Below the pieces are notes generated by a model that was not told the origin of the DNA, did no database searches, and saw nothing but the letters and a program-made list of their open reading frames with translations. Positions 22,801 through 34,750 of a stretch of DNA of 64,000 nt are shown here, in pieces. Both the position numbers and the translations under genes were made by a program. Where the stretch lies: contig OX421963.1 in assembly GCA_949128115.1 (NCBI GenBank), positions 78,239,635 to 78,303,634 of the forward strand, given 5' to 3'. Each line of letters begins with the position of its first letter. Within the stretch, counting starts at the first letter, position 1. Origin of the DNA: Anaspis maculata. Lineage: Eukaryota; Arthropoda; Insecta; Coleoptera; Scraptiidae.

Positions 22801-25800
22801 GAGATGAATATGGAAACTTCCAAGCTGAAGCCTGAGCTTCCAATAACTGCTAGGTACTGGAGACGGTAGTTTTGTTGTGATTTGTCGAAAATGGTGAATA
22901 GAAAACCAGTCGAGATCGGGTCAGGATTTTCAATAGGTAAATAGAATATTGCAATATTGGTAATATAGCGTAGCCTACTTAGTCGCCGGATTTCAATCCT
23001 GTGGAACCTGCCTGGGGTGCAAAGTAACGATAATAATTATCATCAGACAAATCTACCTCATATCCCGAACAATCATCAGAAACTCGATCAGAAAGTTTAA
23101 ATGACGTATGGAAAGCAATCCCACAAGCAAATCTAGACAATCAAAGTGTAACAGGACACCGCTACAGAAAGAAAATTAGGCAGTGGTTAGAATGGGTGGA
23201 ACTTGAAGAGGACTTGAAGACATTTCTGAGGAACATAAAAAAGGCAATATCTTGATCTGAGTTTCAGTTTTTTTTTTCGTGTTTCAGGTAGCGATCTAAT
23301 TTCAACCGGCAGTTGTAAAAACAAGCACCCGCGCCATTCGTGAACGGAATGTAGTAGAGGTGAAAGCGTGGGGGCGGCGTGTAATTTATTAAGACGGCGG
23401 ATACAAAGCAAAATACACAACACTTTCTGGAAGAATGTCAGCCGCAGGCGTTAATTAAGCAAGCGGGGTGTCGAAGGAACGAGCTTATCTCGGGCGTCGC
23501 GGCGGTGTGGCATCCCGTTCGGCGTGTGTTCGCCGGGACGCCGACGATGATTATTATGGAAAAAATTGCGAAAAATGTACCCACGGCATCAGGTATTTTA
23601 ACGCCGTGCGGTGTGTGTACGCGGTTTATTAGCAAAGAGGCTTTTGATGGGTGAGGCTCGTGGGATCAGCGGTCCGGAAGTGAGCCGTCCATCAACCTTC
23701 TTCCTGCCATCGGTGATTGGCAGGAGTCTCGCTCGGGTTGATTGCTATTTATAACATACATCATCACGAATGCGTACAAGGGTCAGGATCACGCCGCCCC
23801 CGTCTCTCTCCGACCCGCACACGTCCGTCGGGATCCTGGATATTACACGCGGTCTAAGTGTAAAAAATGACGACGATCGGAGATCCCATCAAACTGATTA
23901 AAAAAAAATCCATCCGTCCCCGGCATACCCCTGTGAAGCCACTTTTTACGTCGCAACGACCTTTGGCGTTTTTTACTACACAAGCAATATTGACGGACCC
24001 GCATCAGATATTACCCCCGTTAAAAATCGAGAGTACGAAAATTTTCAAACCAAAAACTCGAATCTCTTGAGCTCTACAAGGATTATTTCGTTTGTCCTTT
24101 TCACGTGAAAACAAACCAAAGCCGCATCCCGCCATACAAAAAATCCTGGGCGAAATCGATTGACAAGTCGTTACTTATCACTCACGAGGCGGCCGAGAGA
24201 CAGGGTTAGATCGCTCCAGCACCGCAGCAACGTTTTGTTGGAGGGAGGCCGCTTATCGCGATGACAACGTGTCAGTCCCATTGTAGATGTGTCACTGGGG
24301 TTCGTGGGGGGCGTTGGGAAACTGGCGGGGTGGGCCAAGGGTCACGAGACAATGGTAATATCGTGTTCGGATTAGCGCGCGCGACTGTAATTTTGTATTA
24401 ATTGGACAGCTCCCGGCTATACTTCAGTTAACTGGAGGGAATTAATTTAGTCAATTAGCTAATCTACCCATCCATCAAGTGCGCGATGAGGTGGCGGCGC
24501 GGTTGCTATACGTATTACACACGTAAAGGCGTACAGCGTTCGTGTGTTGTTTCCCGGGACGACGACACAGAGGGCTGAAGCAGTGTATAGCGGGCAGGTG
24601 TACACGTGAAAAGAAACCCCGCGCGACTTTGATTAGAAAATTGATTTTGCCATGGGGTTATCTGCTGTTTCCATCTTTTGATTTAATGAGATGTTTCCTT
24701 TGTTCAAGTTTTGAATTTATACTTTCGTTCGATAAGAAACTTCTAGTTGCACGCAGCCCTCGGTAATTGGCCTACATGCCCGGTTTTGAAATGGTCGACT
24801 TGGGTTACTTTTGGAGCTCGGGGAGGGCTAAACGCAATCTCAGCGTATTGTTTTGATAATTTTGATAACACGTTATTATTAGCAGCAAATAAGCTGGAGT
24901 AAAGGAGAGGGACGGATGTACCACTCTGTGGGAATGCCTTCGGGATTATTATGCTCATCCCAGCTGTTCTCAAGTTAGAGGTAGGTACTGTGATGGCCAG
25001 CTTGAAATCATAAAGAGGAATCAAATAGAGAAAAAAAATCAGTCCGGAAGGAGTGACAAGGGTGGAAGTAGCAGGACTGGCTTCGGTGAGTTCGACACGA
25101 ACGGATGAATTGTTTGTCGTCAAATATCATTTAATGAAAGTGCCAAGCTAGTTATTGACAATTGTAGTGCATCAGAGACAAGAGAAGAAAGTACTCATGC
25201 AAGTCTAGCTTCCATGTAATCAAAATGATGATTGTCCAAAGGGGTGAACGTAGTTGATTTGTTTATAAACTTTATTGATCAAGTTTGTTCTGTGTATTTC
25301 GATAACAGCCAAAAGCCAAAGGTATTGTTAAACTAAGTCAATTTTCCGCCAATAGCTGTGAGCTTTTGACTACATTATTTCCAGTATTGAATCAACCTCG
25401 AACCATAAGGTAAATGGTGGAGGCCGCAATAGCCCTTCAACAAACAGAAACAGCCTCCGTCAGGTGGATTTGTAGGCTCTATCATGCTGAAAACGCAGCG
25501 GCTAGCAGTCTTTATGCAAATCATATCTGGGCTATTACAATAACGCGTAGTTTTTCCCCATAGAATGTATGAGATTTAACCCTTTAGCAACGACAAGGGA
25601 TTTCACGAGCATTCAAGTAGTGTTTCTAGAAAGAGAATCGCTTGTTTAAACATGCCCAGAAAATGCAGTCTCACTTCCAAAAGAATACGAGACATCGAAA
25701 TGCAATAAAATTTCCCAGGTTAATTAATTAAGGGCTTATACCTGATTTCACACCTAATTGGATTTATGTAACACAAATTGACATAGAGCTGCTGGATAAG

Positions 25801-25822
25801 TCTGAAAGTTGAAACACAGCAT
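22801..25822. other. Non-coding stretch with CpG-rich conserved-looking blocks
   Basis: No gene is recognised. Around 23300-24560 the sequence is CpG-rich. It mixes ATTA-type words (AATTAATTTAGTCAATTAGC) with GCGCGC patches, similar in texture to 49.7-51.1 kb. It could contain regulatory elements of a host gene. The open frames are short and motif-free. Confidence 0.35.
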
Positions 25823-26147
25823 TGATCAGAATTGATCAAATTAAGAGACCCAAATTTTATGTGAATTATTTGAACAGTAATTGAAATAATGGCTGTACCT
25901 TCGAAATACAAAGACCATACTCAATGAGTAATAATCTCTCTCTAACAGGCGTGATCGATATTTCTCTAAGTACAACTGAATTTGATATTTCTTCAAGTAC
26001 AACTGAATAATTGAAATTTCGCTTCGTACAATTATAAATGGGCTAGAAAGAAGACAGGGTTAAATCAAAATCAACGAAGTAATAATTGATTATGCAAGGA
26101 ATCAAACTCAAGTGCATTATAAAATGTGGCTTACCTATATCTCGTCA
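25823..26147 (+). repeat. Left copy of a 0.3-kb direct repeat flanking the large palindrome
   Basis: It shares long runs with 28030-28325: CAAATTTTATGTGAATTA, AATAATGGCT, GCGTGATCGATATTTCTC, GGGCTAGAAAGAAGA and TGCAAGGAATCAAACTC. Identity is about 80-85 percent by eye. This copy has an internal duplication of the AAGTACAACTGAAT word. It ends exactly where the palindrome begins. Confidence 0.75.
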
Positions 26148-27996
26148 TAGTAGGGCCGCTACGTGAAAAGTTACTGCACTTAATGTTAGAGATATGAAAT
26201 TTGGTACACTTCTTCAGGGAACTGTTTGGAACGATTCTGTCCGAGGTGCCCATGAAAATTATCGCTGCTTTCAAGATAGCGACCGTTTTCCAAAATGGCG
26301 ACTTTGATATGTGAAAATGTCATATTCGCCCCATTGTATACCGCAGGATGTCGATTTCCATACTAGCTCTTCCTCAACTGACGGTTACTATAATAATCGT
26401 GACAGATGCTTAATTTTCTGTATACAGGTGTACGTGCGAGGTGAAACCCTTCTCTCCACCAAAAGGTTCCCCATGGAGTTATTTCAAAAAAACAAAAACT
26501 AGTTCTTCATGTTTTTTCCTGTAGCTCTCGAATATGCTCATCATATATTTGTTTAACTCATAGTATACAAAAAAGAGTGAAGGAAGGAAAAAAAGGTGTT
26601 CAAAAAAGAAGAGTTAGAATTTTTGCGACATCCTGTATATATTTATTGTAACCTATGTAGCTTCCTATGCTGATTACAGCATTGCTTGACACTCATGAGT
26701 TTCTCTTCAAATGACCTTTAAAAAATGAATTATTCTCACTTGCGAAGATTGTATTCTAGGCAGCCAGGAGATACACTACACTTCATGTTAAAGGTATGAA
26801 ACTCGTCACATTCCTGTGAGGAACTGTTTGAAACAATCCTGTCCGAGGTGCCAATCAAAATTATGACTGCGTCCAAAATGGCGGTCGTTTTCCAATATGA
26901 CGGATGGCTTACATATATGAGAATCTCGTATTCGTCCGATTATATCCCGTAGGATGTCGATTCTCATATTTTCAACTATTCTGAGATTATTGGTAAACAC
27001 GATAATCTCTTGACACACAGCTATCTTGACAGATGCCTAATTTCCCATGTACAGTCATTTCAAATTGAAAGAAAGACCTAACTGTCAAGCCCTTGAGACG
27101 GCGTTACTTTTTTATGGCATCTGGCGTGAACACCCTATACATGAGAGAATGAGCATCTGTCACGATTGTTGTGGTTACAGTCAGTTTCAGAATAGCTAAA
27201 TCTATGGGAATCGACATCCTGTAGGATTTATTAGGACGAATACGAGATTCTCAAATATGGAGGCCGCCATATAGGAAAACGACCGCCATTTTGTACCCAG
27301 CTATAATTTTGATTGGCACCTCGGACAGAATTGTTTTAAACAGTTCCCCAAAAGGAGTGTAGCAAGTTTTATACCTCTAACATGAAGTGTAGTGTATCTC
27401 CTGGTTGCCTAAAATACGGTCTTGGCAATTTGAATTTATTAATAATTCAGAAATTATTTGGGGAGAAGACCACAAGTGTCAAACATTTTTGTAATCAGCA
27501 TAGAAAGCTACATAGACTACAATAATAAATTACAAGGTGTCGCCAAAATTTGAAAAAAATATTTGAACACCCTATATATTAAGAGATACAAAAATATATA
27601 TTGAACACATTCGAGAACAACGGGAAAAATTATGAAGGATTAGTTTTTGTGCTCCCAAAATACCTCCAAGGAGTAGCGTTTGGTGAAGGGGAGGGTTTCA
27701 CCCCGTGCGAACACCCTGTATGAAGAAAACTGAGCATCTGTCACAATTACTGTGGTTACCGACAGTATAAGAATAGCTAGTGTGAAAATCGACACCCTGC
27801 GGGATACAATGGGGGCGAATATGACATTTTTACATATTCAAGTGGCCATTTTGGAAAGCGGCCGCCATTTTGAATGCAGCGATAATTTTTCTGGGCACCT
27901 CGGACAGAATTGTTGCAAATAGTTCCCTGAAGAAGTCTACAAATTTTTATAGCTCTAACATGAAATGCAGTATATCACTTTGTTTTGTCGCGTAGC
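26148..27996. mobile_element. 1.85-kb palindrome with repeated modules in each arm
   Basis: It begins AGTAGGGCCGCTACG and ends with the inverted CGTAGCGGCTCTACT, and the two halves match all the way to a centre near 27090. Each arm holds two related modules with the words GAACTGTTTG and TGTCCGAGGTGCC. These start at about 26170 and 26766 on the left, so the module occurs four times in all. CAGGGTG-type ends lie symmetrically inside: at 26425 and 27718, flanked by TA, and a second set near the centre. There is no transposase. It is best read as nested foldback elements of one family. Confidence 0.75.
26425..27718. mobile_element. Inner CAGGGTG-type level of the 26-28 kb palindrome
   Basis: The left end reads CAGGTGTACGTGCGAGGTGA and the right end TCACCCCGTGCGAACACCCTG, written inverted. 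TA lies on both outer sides (26423-26424 and 27719-27720). The left terminus has lost one G of the CAGGGTG motif. Like the elements at 18812 and 39278, it sits symmetrically inside a larger palindrome. Confidence 0.55.
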
Positions 27997-28029
27997 GGCT
28001 CTACTAGCAAATTAAAACAACACCAGCTA

Positions 28030-28325
28030 GACGTAGATTGATCAAATTGAGCGACACAAATTTTATGTGAATTACTTGATCGGTAATTCAAATAATGGCT
28101 ATACTTTCGGAATACAAAGATCATACTCAATGTGTAATGATCTGTTTTTAAGGGGCGTGATCGATATTTCTCCAAGTACAACTAAATAATCGAGATTTCT
28201 CTTTGTACAAATGAAAGTGGGCTAGAAAGAAGAAAGGGTTGGATTGAAATCAACGAAGTATTATTAATTTATGCAAGGAATCAAACTCGAGTGCATTATA
28301 AAATGTGGCTCAGCTATACCTCGTC
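28030..28325 (+). repeat. Right copy of the 0.3-kb direct repeat
   Basis: It matches 25823-26147 in the same orientation. It starts about 30 bp beyond the right end of the palindrome. The arrangement is direct repeat, palindrome, 30-bp spacer, direct repeat. That is compatible with a tandem duplication with the palindrome at the junction, or with LTR-like flanks. Confidence 0.75.
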
Positions 28326-28959
28326 AAGTCATGAAGAATACGGAAACGGGAATTAAATTTGAGCGTGAGTTTATTTATGCGCGGATCTTTGCAGGCAATT
28401 AGAATGAAATTTTAATTTGAGAAATCTAATGTAAATCGAATTAATTAATACCTTATTGTTAGCTGGAGTCAGCACAATATGGGAGCAGGTGATGAATGGT
28501 TAATTCAAATGAAGTAATTGAGGTTCACTGAATTAGATCAGTGATAATTGATTATTTGGTAAATAAAGGAGTGTGGTTAACGACTTTGTTTGTTCGCAGT
28601 ATTTGTTTAATTTTCCTTGTTCCGAGGGAACGAGACTACAAAAGCTAGGTATAATGCAGAGCAAAAATTAGTTTCTCTATTACCAATTAGTCCATCACCA
28701 GTTGTTCCTCTTTAAAAGAGTTCAGCATCACAATTTCTTGGCTAAGCACCAATCACAATCCACCACTAATAATTTGCCAAAGCGACTGCTCACTGCGACT
28801 GCTCAGTGCGATGGGCACTTGGCAAACTTAGTCAAGATACTGAGATAAGAAATTTTTATCTGGGCAACGATTGGTCAAGTAATTTCAGCAATGTTCTGTC
28901 GATTTGAGTGAAATTCCGGATATTGTTTCTAGACAATTTCAACGACTGGCAAATTTTGT
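28326..28959. other. Non-coding stretch
   Basis: AT-rich, with TTAATT words and no gene motif. A short repeat (GCGACTGCTCA twice at about 28781-28809) is present. I see nothing else to support. Confidence 0.4.
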
Positions 28960-29178
28960 ATAGAAAATGTCCCTTGTGTGGTCAACACTTGTCCAAAAGA
29001 CCATTCTTGTGCCACTGGATGTAATGGGATTTTTACAGTACAGTACCGTACCGTAATGATTGGAGCTCTGTCGCAACAACGCCATTATGTTGGCGAGACT
29101 GGTAGAAGTTTCCTCATGGGAATCAAAGAGCATCTGACAAAGCGAAGAAAATTGAGATCTAGTCTGAAAGAGACATGA
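28960..29178 (+). pseudogene. Penelope-like element GIY-YIG endonuclease relic
   Basis: A short open run reads CNGIFTVQYRTV, then about ten residues later HYVGETGRSFLMGIKEHLTK. GIF and YVG occupy the GIY and YIG positions of the nuclease domain, followed by the conserved arginine and the E-H pair. No reverse transcriptase is visible upstream. This is therefore an isolated 3' fragment of a second PLE, more diverged than the one at 11.0 kb. It is not functional. Confidence 0.6.
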
Positions 29179-31377
29179 TGGGAGCACTAGAGTCGATTAT
29201 GAGGTGCAATGAATGATCAACTGGAAATGACTTGTTCTACCTGGCTACGTGCTCTGACTTGAAGGGAGATTTTGATTCCATTCTGGTAACATTAGAATCA
29301 CGATTGAAAAAGAGGGAATATGCCATCCAAGCTACAAAGGAGCGTAGGATGGAAGAACTAGAGCAGCGACAATTAAACCATCTCCAGAGAACCAAAAAGC
29401 TGCTATCGGACAAAATCTGGACCACAGAAGTTGCTCAATCTAGTTCTATTTGAACCACATCAAGGAAATTCAGTTTTGTAGATGTTGAGGCTCGAAGGTC
29501 GGTGGAAGAACAAATGCAAATACCTGGATCTTGTGGAAAAGCAAATGCAAAGACCTGAATCCTAAGTAAGCCTGCTTGAAAGCCTCTATTGGAGTAAGTA
29601 AGCGGAACGGTAGCTGTAGGTGCAGGTCTTGGTTCTTTTGAAACACATCAACGAGATTCGATTTCTACGGGTGTCAAAAGCCAATAAATGGAAGTGAAGA
29701 AAAAAAACAGATAACACAAGATAATTTCGTTAGGAATGTGAGAACACTGGACATTAGGCAAATGCTTGTGGCAAATCTCGGTAATGTTTTGTGTACGCAG
29801 CAAAAAGGCGTAGCTCAAGAAATTGCCTTTTTTCCTAGGGCTTCAAAGACGAAGACTTCAAATGATCCAGGCCCGTCGACAAGCCGGATGACAACAGTGT
29901 TTTGGTACAAAAAGACAGGAAGAAAACTGTTCAAATGAAGTGAAAGTGTGAGATACGACGTTGACATCGATAGCATTTACACCTGTGGTGTCGGACTCGG
30001 TAATGACTGAGGTCTAAGTGAACTTCGACTTACACAGACTGGTCTTAGGATGATGATGCGCCGACACAGACTGACTGTTGTTCTTCGGCGTTCTCTGCTG
30101 TACTAATTTTTGGGTTAATTAGGAATGACACAAGACGAGCTTCAGTTGGTGACACTTTTGTCAGCAACCGGATAAAAAAAAGTCTAGTGGCTTTGACAAA
30201 GTACAACAAGTTGGTATGGTGAGTGACAAAAGGACGGAAACAGTCGTTTGAATGACACCCGTATACAATGCAAATATTCAGCGTTTTGGGGCGGCGGCGG
30301 CGTTAGCTGACAGCGGTTTTCACGAGCGCAAATAATTGCAAGCTTGTGTATTATTTTAAATTGAATTCAACACTATAGGCACTTCCTACCGAGAGCATAT
30401 CATGAATTATACACATAACAATAACGTGCAATTACATTAAAAGCTTATGCATTACCTCAATTGTATGACTCTGGCTCGAAACATGATTTCAGATGAATTG
30501 CATGTACATGTTGTGTGTTTGTGTGAGCGCGTGGTGGTGGTGGTGATCAACACCAAAAAGCCATACCATTACTCGTCGTGCATGTCCGAACATCAAATTA
30601 ACTTCACGCTATGGCACAGTTTCTCGTCGATACAGCTCCTCGAATTTTCCAGGAGAGATCAGGAACTTTCGCAAGGGTATGATGGTGGGTATGGTGGTCC
30701 TCCTTCACCTTCTCCTCCAACAAAGACGGATTATTATGCAAAACACGTCCGAGTCGAATTTCTCTAATCACATTGTTCTTGCTCCGTTGCTTCCTAACGG
30801 GCCGTCAGACCTTCCCTTCCTCCTGGTTCCACCGCTACCCCAGTGCCCGGCCCAAAACTGTTTATGCCGTAATATGCTAATGCAACCCTGCTGATGGCCT
30901 ATGGTGGAGGAGTAGCATGCCCGCAACCGCAGCACCTTCTGATGCGCCCTCTGTGTTTTGTTTCCAACATGAAGCAAATGACCCTGTGTCGGACCCCGGG
31001 AGAGACGAGACAGCAAGAGGAAAAAGTGGATTAAACATGCAGTGCGACCGAAAACGAGGAACTTGGGAGTCAAGTGATGCGAAAGCGTATTATCTGTTCA
31101 GAATCTATTTGGGCGCGATTTCCGTCCTCAATTTACTGTTCGATTCGATTGAGCGCCACCACTCTCAAGCACAAACTTGAAAAACCGGGATTCAACAACC
31201 ACGGTGAATGTCATTTCGCGATTAACTAGCAACCCGTTGTCGGTGATTATAATTTCACAAAATAGAACGTCTAGGTAACCAATTACTTGATGTAAACTGA
31301 AAAATTCTATTTGGATTTCCAAATAAACTCTAGGAAGCAAAAAGTGATCGATCAGTGTGATAACCGATCGTCGAGGA
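29179..31377. other. Mostly non-coding; one charged open run
   Basis: Residues encoded at 29232-29453 form a highly charged, likely helical run (RLKKREYAIQATKERRMEEL and onward) that could be coiled coil. It has no ATG context or family I can name. It may be a leftover from a mobile element. An open run at 29738-29938 is likewise unrecognised. A minus-strand run at 31128-31403 faintly recalls a PLE reverse transcriptase, but too weakly to call. Confidence 0.3.
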
Positions 31378-31381
31378 GTCG

Positions 31382-31849
31382 TTGTTGGGCTTTTTAAGCT
31401 CACAGAATAAATCCATACTTCCTGAGGGATCGGCCTGTCAGGTTGTATCGATTAAGCCATTGAGAAAGAACAACAAGGTGTTTCAGGCAGTGCTTCAGGT
31501 CGACGTGGGTGCATACTCCAGAATGATCCGCGAAGGGCATGTATTTGTGGGGTACGACTATTGCCGCGTATTCGATGCCGTCGAGATTACGCGTTGTTTC
31601 AAGTGTTGCGGTTATCAGCACTTTGCTGACAGGTGTGCAAAGTCGGAGCCCTCATGCCCGAGATGTGCGGGATCCCATAAGGTTGGGGAGTGCCAGTCCA
31701 CCAGTATCAAGTGTGTTAATTGCGCCAATTCGAACAGCACCAGGAAGACACAATATCTTACCGATCATTGTGCCTGGGACACTGATAAATGTCCAATTTA
31801 CCTTGATTCACTCTCCAAGTTCAAGTCAAATATATTTGGCCTGAAATAG
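31382..31849 (+). CDS. LINE ORF1 (gag-like), C-terminal part with zinc knuckles
   Basis: About 150 residues remain, with no native start codon because the element is 5'-truncated. The central part reads YDYCRVFDAVEITRCFKCCG, then YQHFADRCA, a CCHC zinc knuckle (C-x2-C-x4-H-x4-C). CPRCAGSHKVGEC and CVNC follow as a second and a partial third knuckle. Proteins of this kind bind the element's RNA and chaperone nucleic acid during integration. The frame ends at the TAG at 31847-31849, 57 bp before the ORF2 ATG. Confidence 0.8.
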   Translation: MLGFLSSQNKSILPEGSACQVVSIKPLRKNNKVFQAVLQVDVGAYSRMIREGHVFVGYDYCRVFDAVEITRCFKCCGYQHFADRCAKSEPSCPRCAGSHKVGECQSTSIKCVNCANSNSTRKTQYLTDHCAWDTDKCPIYLDSLSKFKSNIFGLK

Positions 31850-31906
31850 CAATTACCCGAATCCAAGCCAGAAACGCCAAAGAAACTTAAGATCAGAAAC
31901 ATTAAC

Positions 31907-34750
31907 ATGTATTATCAGAATGTTAGGGGTTTAAGAACCAAGACTACTGAGCTGTCCAACTGCATCACAAGCTTGAGCTCATATGACATTTTTCTTTTCA
32001 CCGAGACCTGGCTGCACGACGGCGTGATGGACGCCGAGCTTTTCGATCCTGAGCGTTACTCGGTGTTCAGGTGTGATCGCGATTCTGTGGCGACTGGGGC
32101 TTCTAGGGGTGGGGGTGTTCTCGTCGCGTGTGGCCATGATTTTCATGCCGAGGAGGTCGTTCTGAATCGTGCAGCGTTCGGTTTGAATTTTGTCGATCTG
32201 CTAATTGTGAAGGTAACAATCAATTATCAAGTACTATATCTCGCTCTTTTATACGTACCCCCATCGGGTGCCACAGCAAGCACCTATGATAGTCTTATGG
32301 ATTTGTTCATTTCACATCCCTTTCTCAATCACTCAAATCTTTTACTCATCGGTGATTTCAATACTCCAAATTTCACTATGAACACAGGCGATTTAGCTTC
32401 ACCACCTGTTCTGAGGTCTGTTTCTGGTTTAGCGGATTTTTACGAGATGGATCAGTACAATGGTGTTCTGAACGAGAGTGGTAAGTGCTTGGACCTGATT
32501 TTTTGCACGAGACCCTGCATTGTTAATAAAGCTGTGGATATAGTCCTCAAAGAGGACTCGCATCATCCGGCACTTTGTGTAGAATACGAGATTTCTGACC
32601 ATTCCGTGAAATATGACTCCGGGTCGAGGGACTGCTCTTTTAATTTCAGAAAGGCTGATTTCATGTCGTTGTACGGCGAACTGCGCGATACCGACTGGTC
32701 TGCACTTGTCGGTGGAAATGACGTTGATGAGACGGTTTCAGTGTTCTACAGTATTTTGTACTCGGCTCTCGATAAGCATGTTCCCAGGAAAAGAAGCAAA
32801 TCCACTAGCGGATCCACGTCTGTGCGTCAGTACCCGAAATGGTACAATCATGATCTGATTAAGAGAACGAAGTACAAAGAAAGGGTGAGACTGAGATTCA
32901 AGAGAACGCAATCTCAGAGTGACTTGAGAGAGTTTCAAAGGGTCAGGACTTCTCTAAACAGTGATATACAGAGAGCTCACAGACTTTACTCAAGGAATGT
33001 TGAGACTAACATCAGGCAGAATCCAAAACAATTCTGGTCATTTGTAAAATCCAAGCAGGGGGGTCATGGCATACCAACAGTCATGAAGTTTGGGGAGGGC
33101 TCAACTTCTAACTTGCAGCAGGTAGTCGATTCGTTTGCTGACTGTTTTTCTGAGTCTTTCGCTGCCTCCGGTAGCGGTTCTTTTGGTGCACCAGCCTCGC
33201 CCGATTATTTTCTGAATCACCTATCTATAAAGCGAATCGGCCAAGATGACATAATGCGTGCCATTGCGAAGTTGAAAAATGGTTGCACAGCAGGTCCAGA
33301 TCAGATACCCGCTTTTCTGATCAGAGATTGCCGCTGGATTCTTGTCAGTCCTTTGGAGACCATTTTCAATTTGATTCTCGAAACGTCCCATTTCCCCTCA
33401 ATCTGGAAAACTTCTCGTCTGTGTCCCATATTCAAGAAAGGTAACAGGGCGGAGGTCTCGAACTACAGGCCCATTGCTCTTTTGAACAATTTTTCCAAGG
33501 TGTTTGAAACGATTTTGCATGGCCTCATATCTAGTCATGTATCTCACTCCGTCACAGTTCATCAGCATGGTTTCATGAGGGCTCGTTCCACTGTGACCAA
33601 TCTTGCAAACTTCACCCAATACCTCAGTGAAAAAATTGATGGTGGACAACAGGTTGATGCCATATATACTGATTTCTCGAAGGCATTTGACAGACTAGAC
33701 CACGGCATCTTGCTCCGCAAATTGAGTTCTTATGGACTTTCTGACCCACTAATATCCTTGTTTCGCTCCTATCTTTGTAACAGGTACCAATACGTCTACC
33801 TTAAGGGCTTCAGATCCCGCAGGTTTTTACAGGCTTCCGGAGTTCCTCAGGGTTCTGTGCTAGGTCCCTTACTTTTTATCCTTTTTATAAACGATATAGT
33901 TATGAACATCAATGCGAGGTACTTGCTTTATGCAGACGACTTGAAGGTTTTTAGTGTGGTGTCTTCCCTCGCAGACTGCGGGCGCCTGCAGGCAGATCTC
34001 AATACAATTGTTGCTTGGTGCAGTGAGAATGGCTTGCCGATCAATGTGAGTAAGTGCAGCGTTATGTCCTACAGCAGAAAACATGCAAACGTCGTTTTCG
34101 ACTACACTTTGGGGGGAGAAATATTGCAGAGACCTCGGACGGTGAAGGACCTTGGGGTAGTTTTTGACGGCGGTCTATCCTTCAAGGAGCACATCAGTTA
34201 TGTCTCGAGCTCGGCATACAAAAGTCTTGGCTTTGTGCTGAGAAACTCAAAGGCATTTACCAACGTTGAAACACTGAAAGCCTTATATGTTTCTTTCGTC
34301 CGGTCCAAACTTGAATACGCCTCTCTTGTCTGGAGTCCGATTTATGACTCCTTCGTCAATGATTTGGAGAGAGTTCAGAGGAGGTTTTTGAAGGCGGCTT
34401 ATTTTATACTGGACAACCAATACCCTCCACGTGGTTTTCCTCAGGAGATCATGTTGGAGCGGTTCAACCTGTCATCTTTGAAGTCTCGAAGAGTGTTCCA
34501 GTCAATCCATTTTCTTTTTGGTCCATTTAGCAACACGTTGGATTGCCCTGATTTTCTTGGTGCTGTGGGTCTCAGTGTTCCTCGGCTTTCCTCTAGATCA
34601 CACAGTTTATTCCACCTTCCCACAGCTAGAACCAACATCCTAGTGGCATCTCCTCTCTATCAGATGATTGTCAATTACTCTGCTTATGAGAGCGAGGTTG
34701 ATCTCTTCAACTGTTCTCTGTCCGACATAAGAGCGAAGGTTTTTTCCTAA
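31907..34750 (+). CDS. LINE ORF2: APE-type endonuclease plus reverse transcriptase
   Basis: An uninterrupted 947-codon frame starts at an ATG. Residues 1-230 are an endonuclease/exonuclease/phosphatase domain. Its motifs are YYQNVRGLRTKT, FLFTETWL, LLIGDFNTPNF and LDLIF, with DSHHPAL at the usual catalytic His position. Residues about 450-720 are the reverse transcriptase. Its motifs are NGCTAGPDQIPAFLI, NYRPIALLNNFSKVFE, YTDFSKAFDRLDHG, SGVPQGSVLGPLLFILFIND and the catalytic YADD at about residue 678. The C-terminal 200 residues are the usual tail (LNLSSLKSRRVFQS). No RNase H is seen. All catalytic motifs look intact, unlike every other element here, implying recent insertion. Confidence 0.95.
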   Translation: MYYQNVRGLRTKTTELSNCITSLSSYDIFLFTETWLHDGVMDAELFDPERYSVFRCDRDSVATGASRGGGVLVACGHDFHAEEVVLNRAAFGLNFVDLLIVKVTINYQVLYLALLYVPPSGATASTYDSLMDLFISHPFLNHSNLLLIGDFNTPNFTMNTGDLASPPVLRSVSGLADFYEMDQYNGVLNESGKCLDLIFCTRPCIVNKAVDIVLKEDSHHPALCVEYEISDHSVKYDSGSRDCSFNFRKADFMSLYGELRDTDWSALVGGNDVDETVSVFYSILYSALDKHVPRKRSKSTSGSTSVRQYPKWYNHDLIKRTKYKERVRLRFKRTQSQSDLREFQRVRTSLNSDIQRAHRLYSRNVETNIRQNPKQFWSFVKSKQGGHGIPTVMKFGEGSTSNLQQVVDSFADCFSESFAASGSGSFGAPASPDYFLNHLSIKRIGQDDIMRAIAKLKNGCTAGPDQIPAFLIRDCRWILVSPLETIFNLILETSHFPSIWKTSRLCPIFKKGNRAEVSNYRPIALLNNFSKVFETILHGLISSHVSHSVTVHQHGFMRARSTVTNLANFTQYLSEKIDGGQQVDAIYTDFSKAFDRLDHGILLRKLSSYGLSDPLISLFRSYLCNRYQYVYLKGFRSRRFLQASGVPQGSVLGPLLFILFINDIVMNINARYLLYADDLKVFSVVSSLADCGRLQADLNTIVAWCSENGLPINVSKCSVMSYSRKHANVVFDYTLGGEILQRPRTVKDLGVVFDGGLSFKEHISYVSSSAYKSLGFVLRNSKAFTNVETLKALYVSFVRSKLEYASLVWSPIYDSFVNDLERVQRRFLKAAYFILDNQYPPRGFPQEIMLERFNLSSLKSRRVFQSIHFLFGPFSNTLDCPDFLGAVGLSVPRLSSRSHSLFHLPTARTNILVASPLYQMIVNYSAYESEVDLFNCSLSDIRAKVFS

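Noticed and set aside
31128..31403. Minus-strand run with YLDVLFCEIIITDNGLLVN, reminiscent of a PLE reverse transcriptase
   Set aside because: Only a few residues match, without the following H-x-P/T-rich block seen at 10.5 kb. Too weak to annotate.
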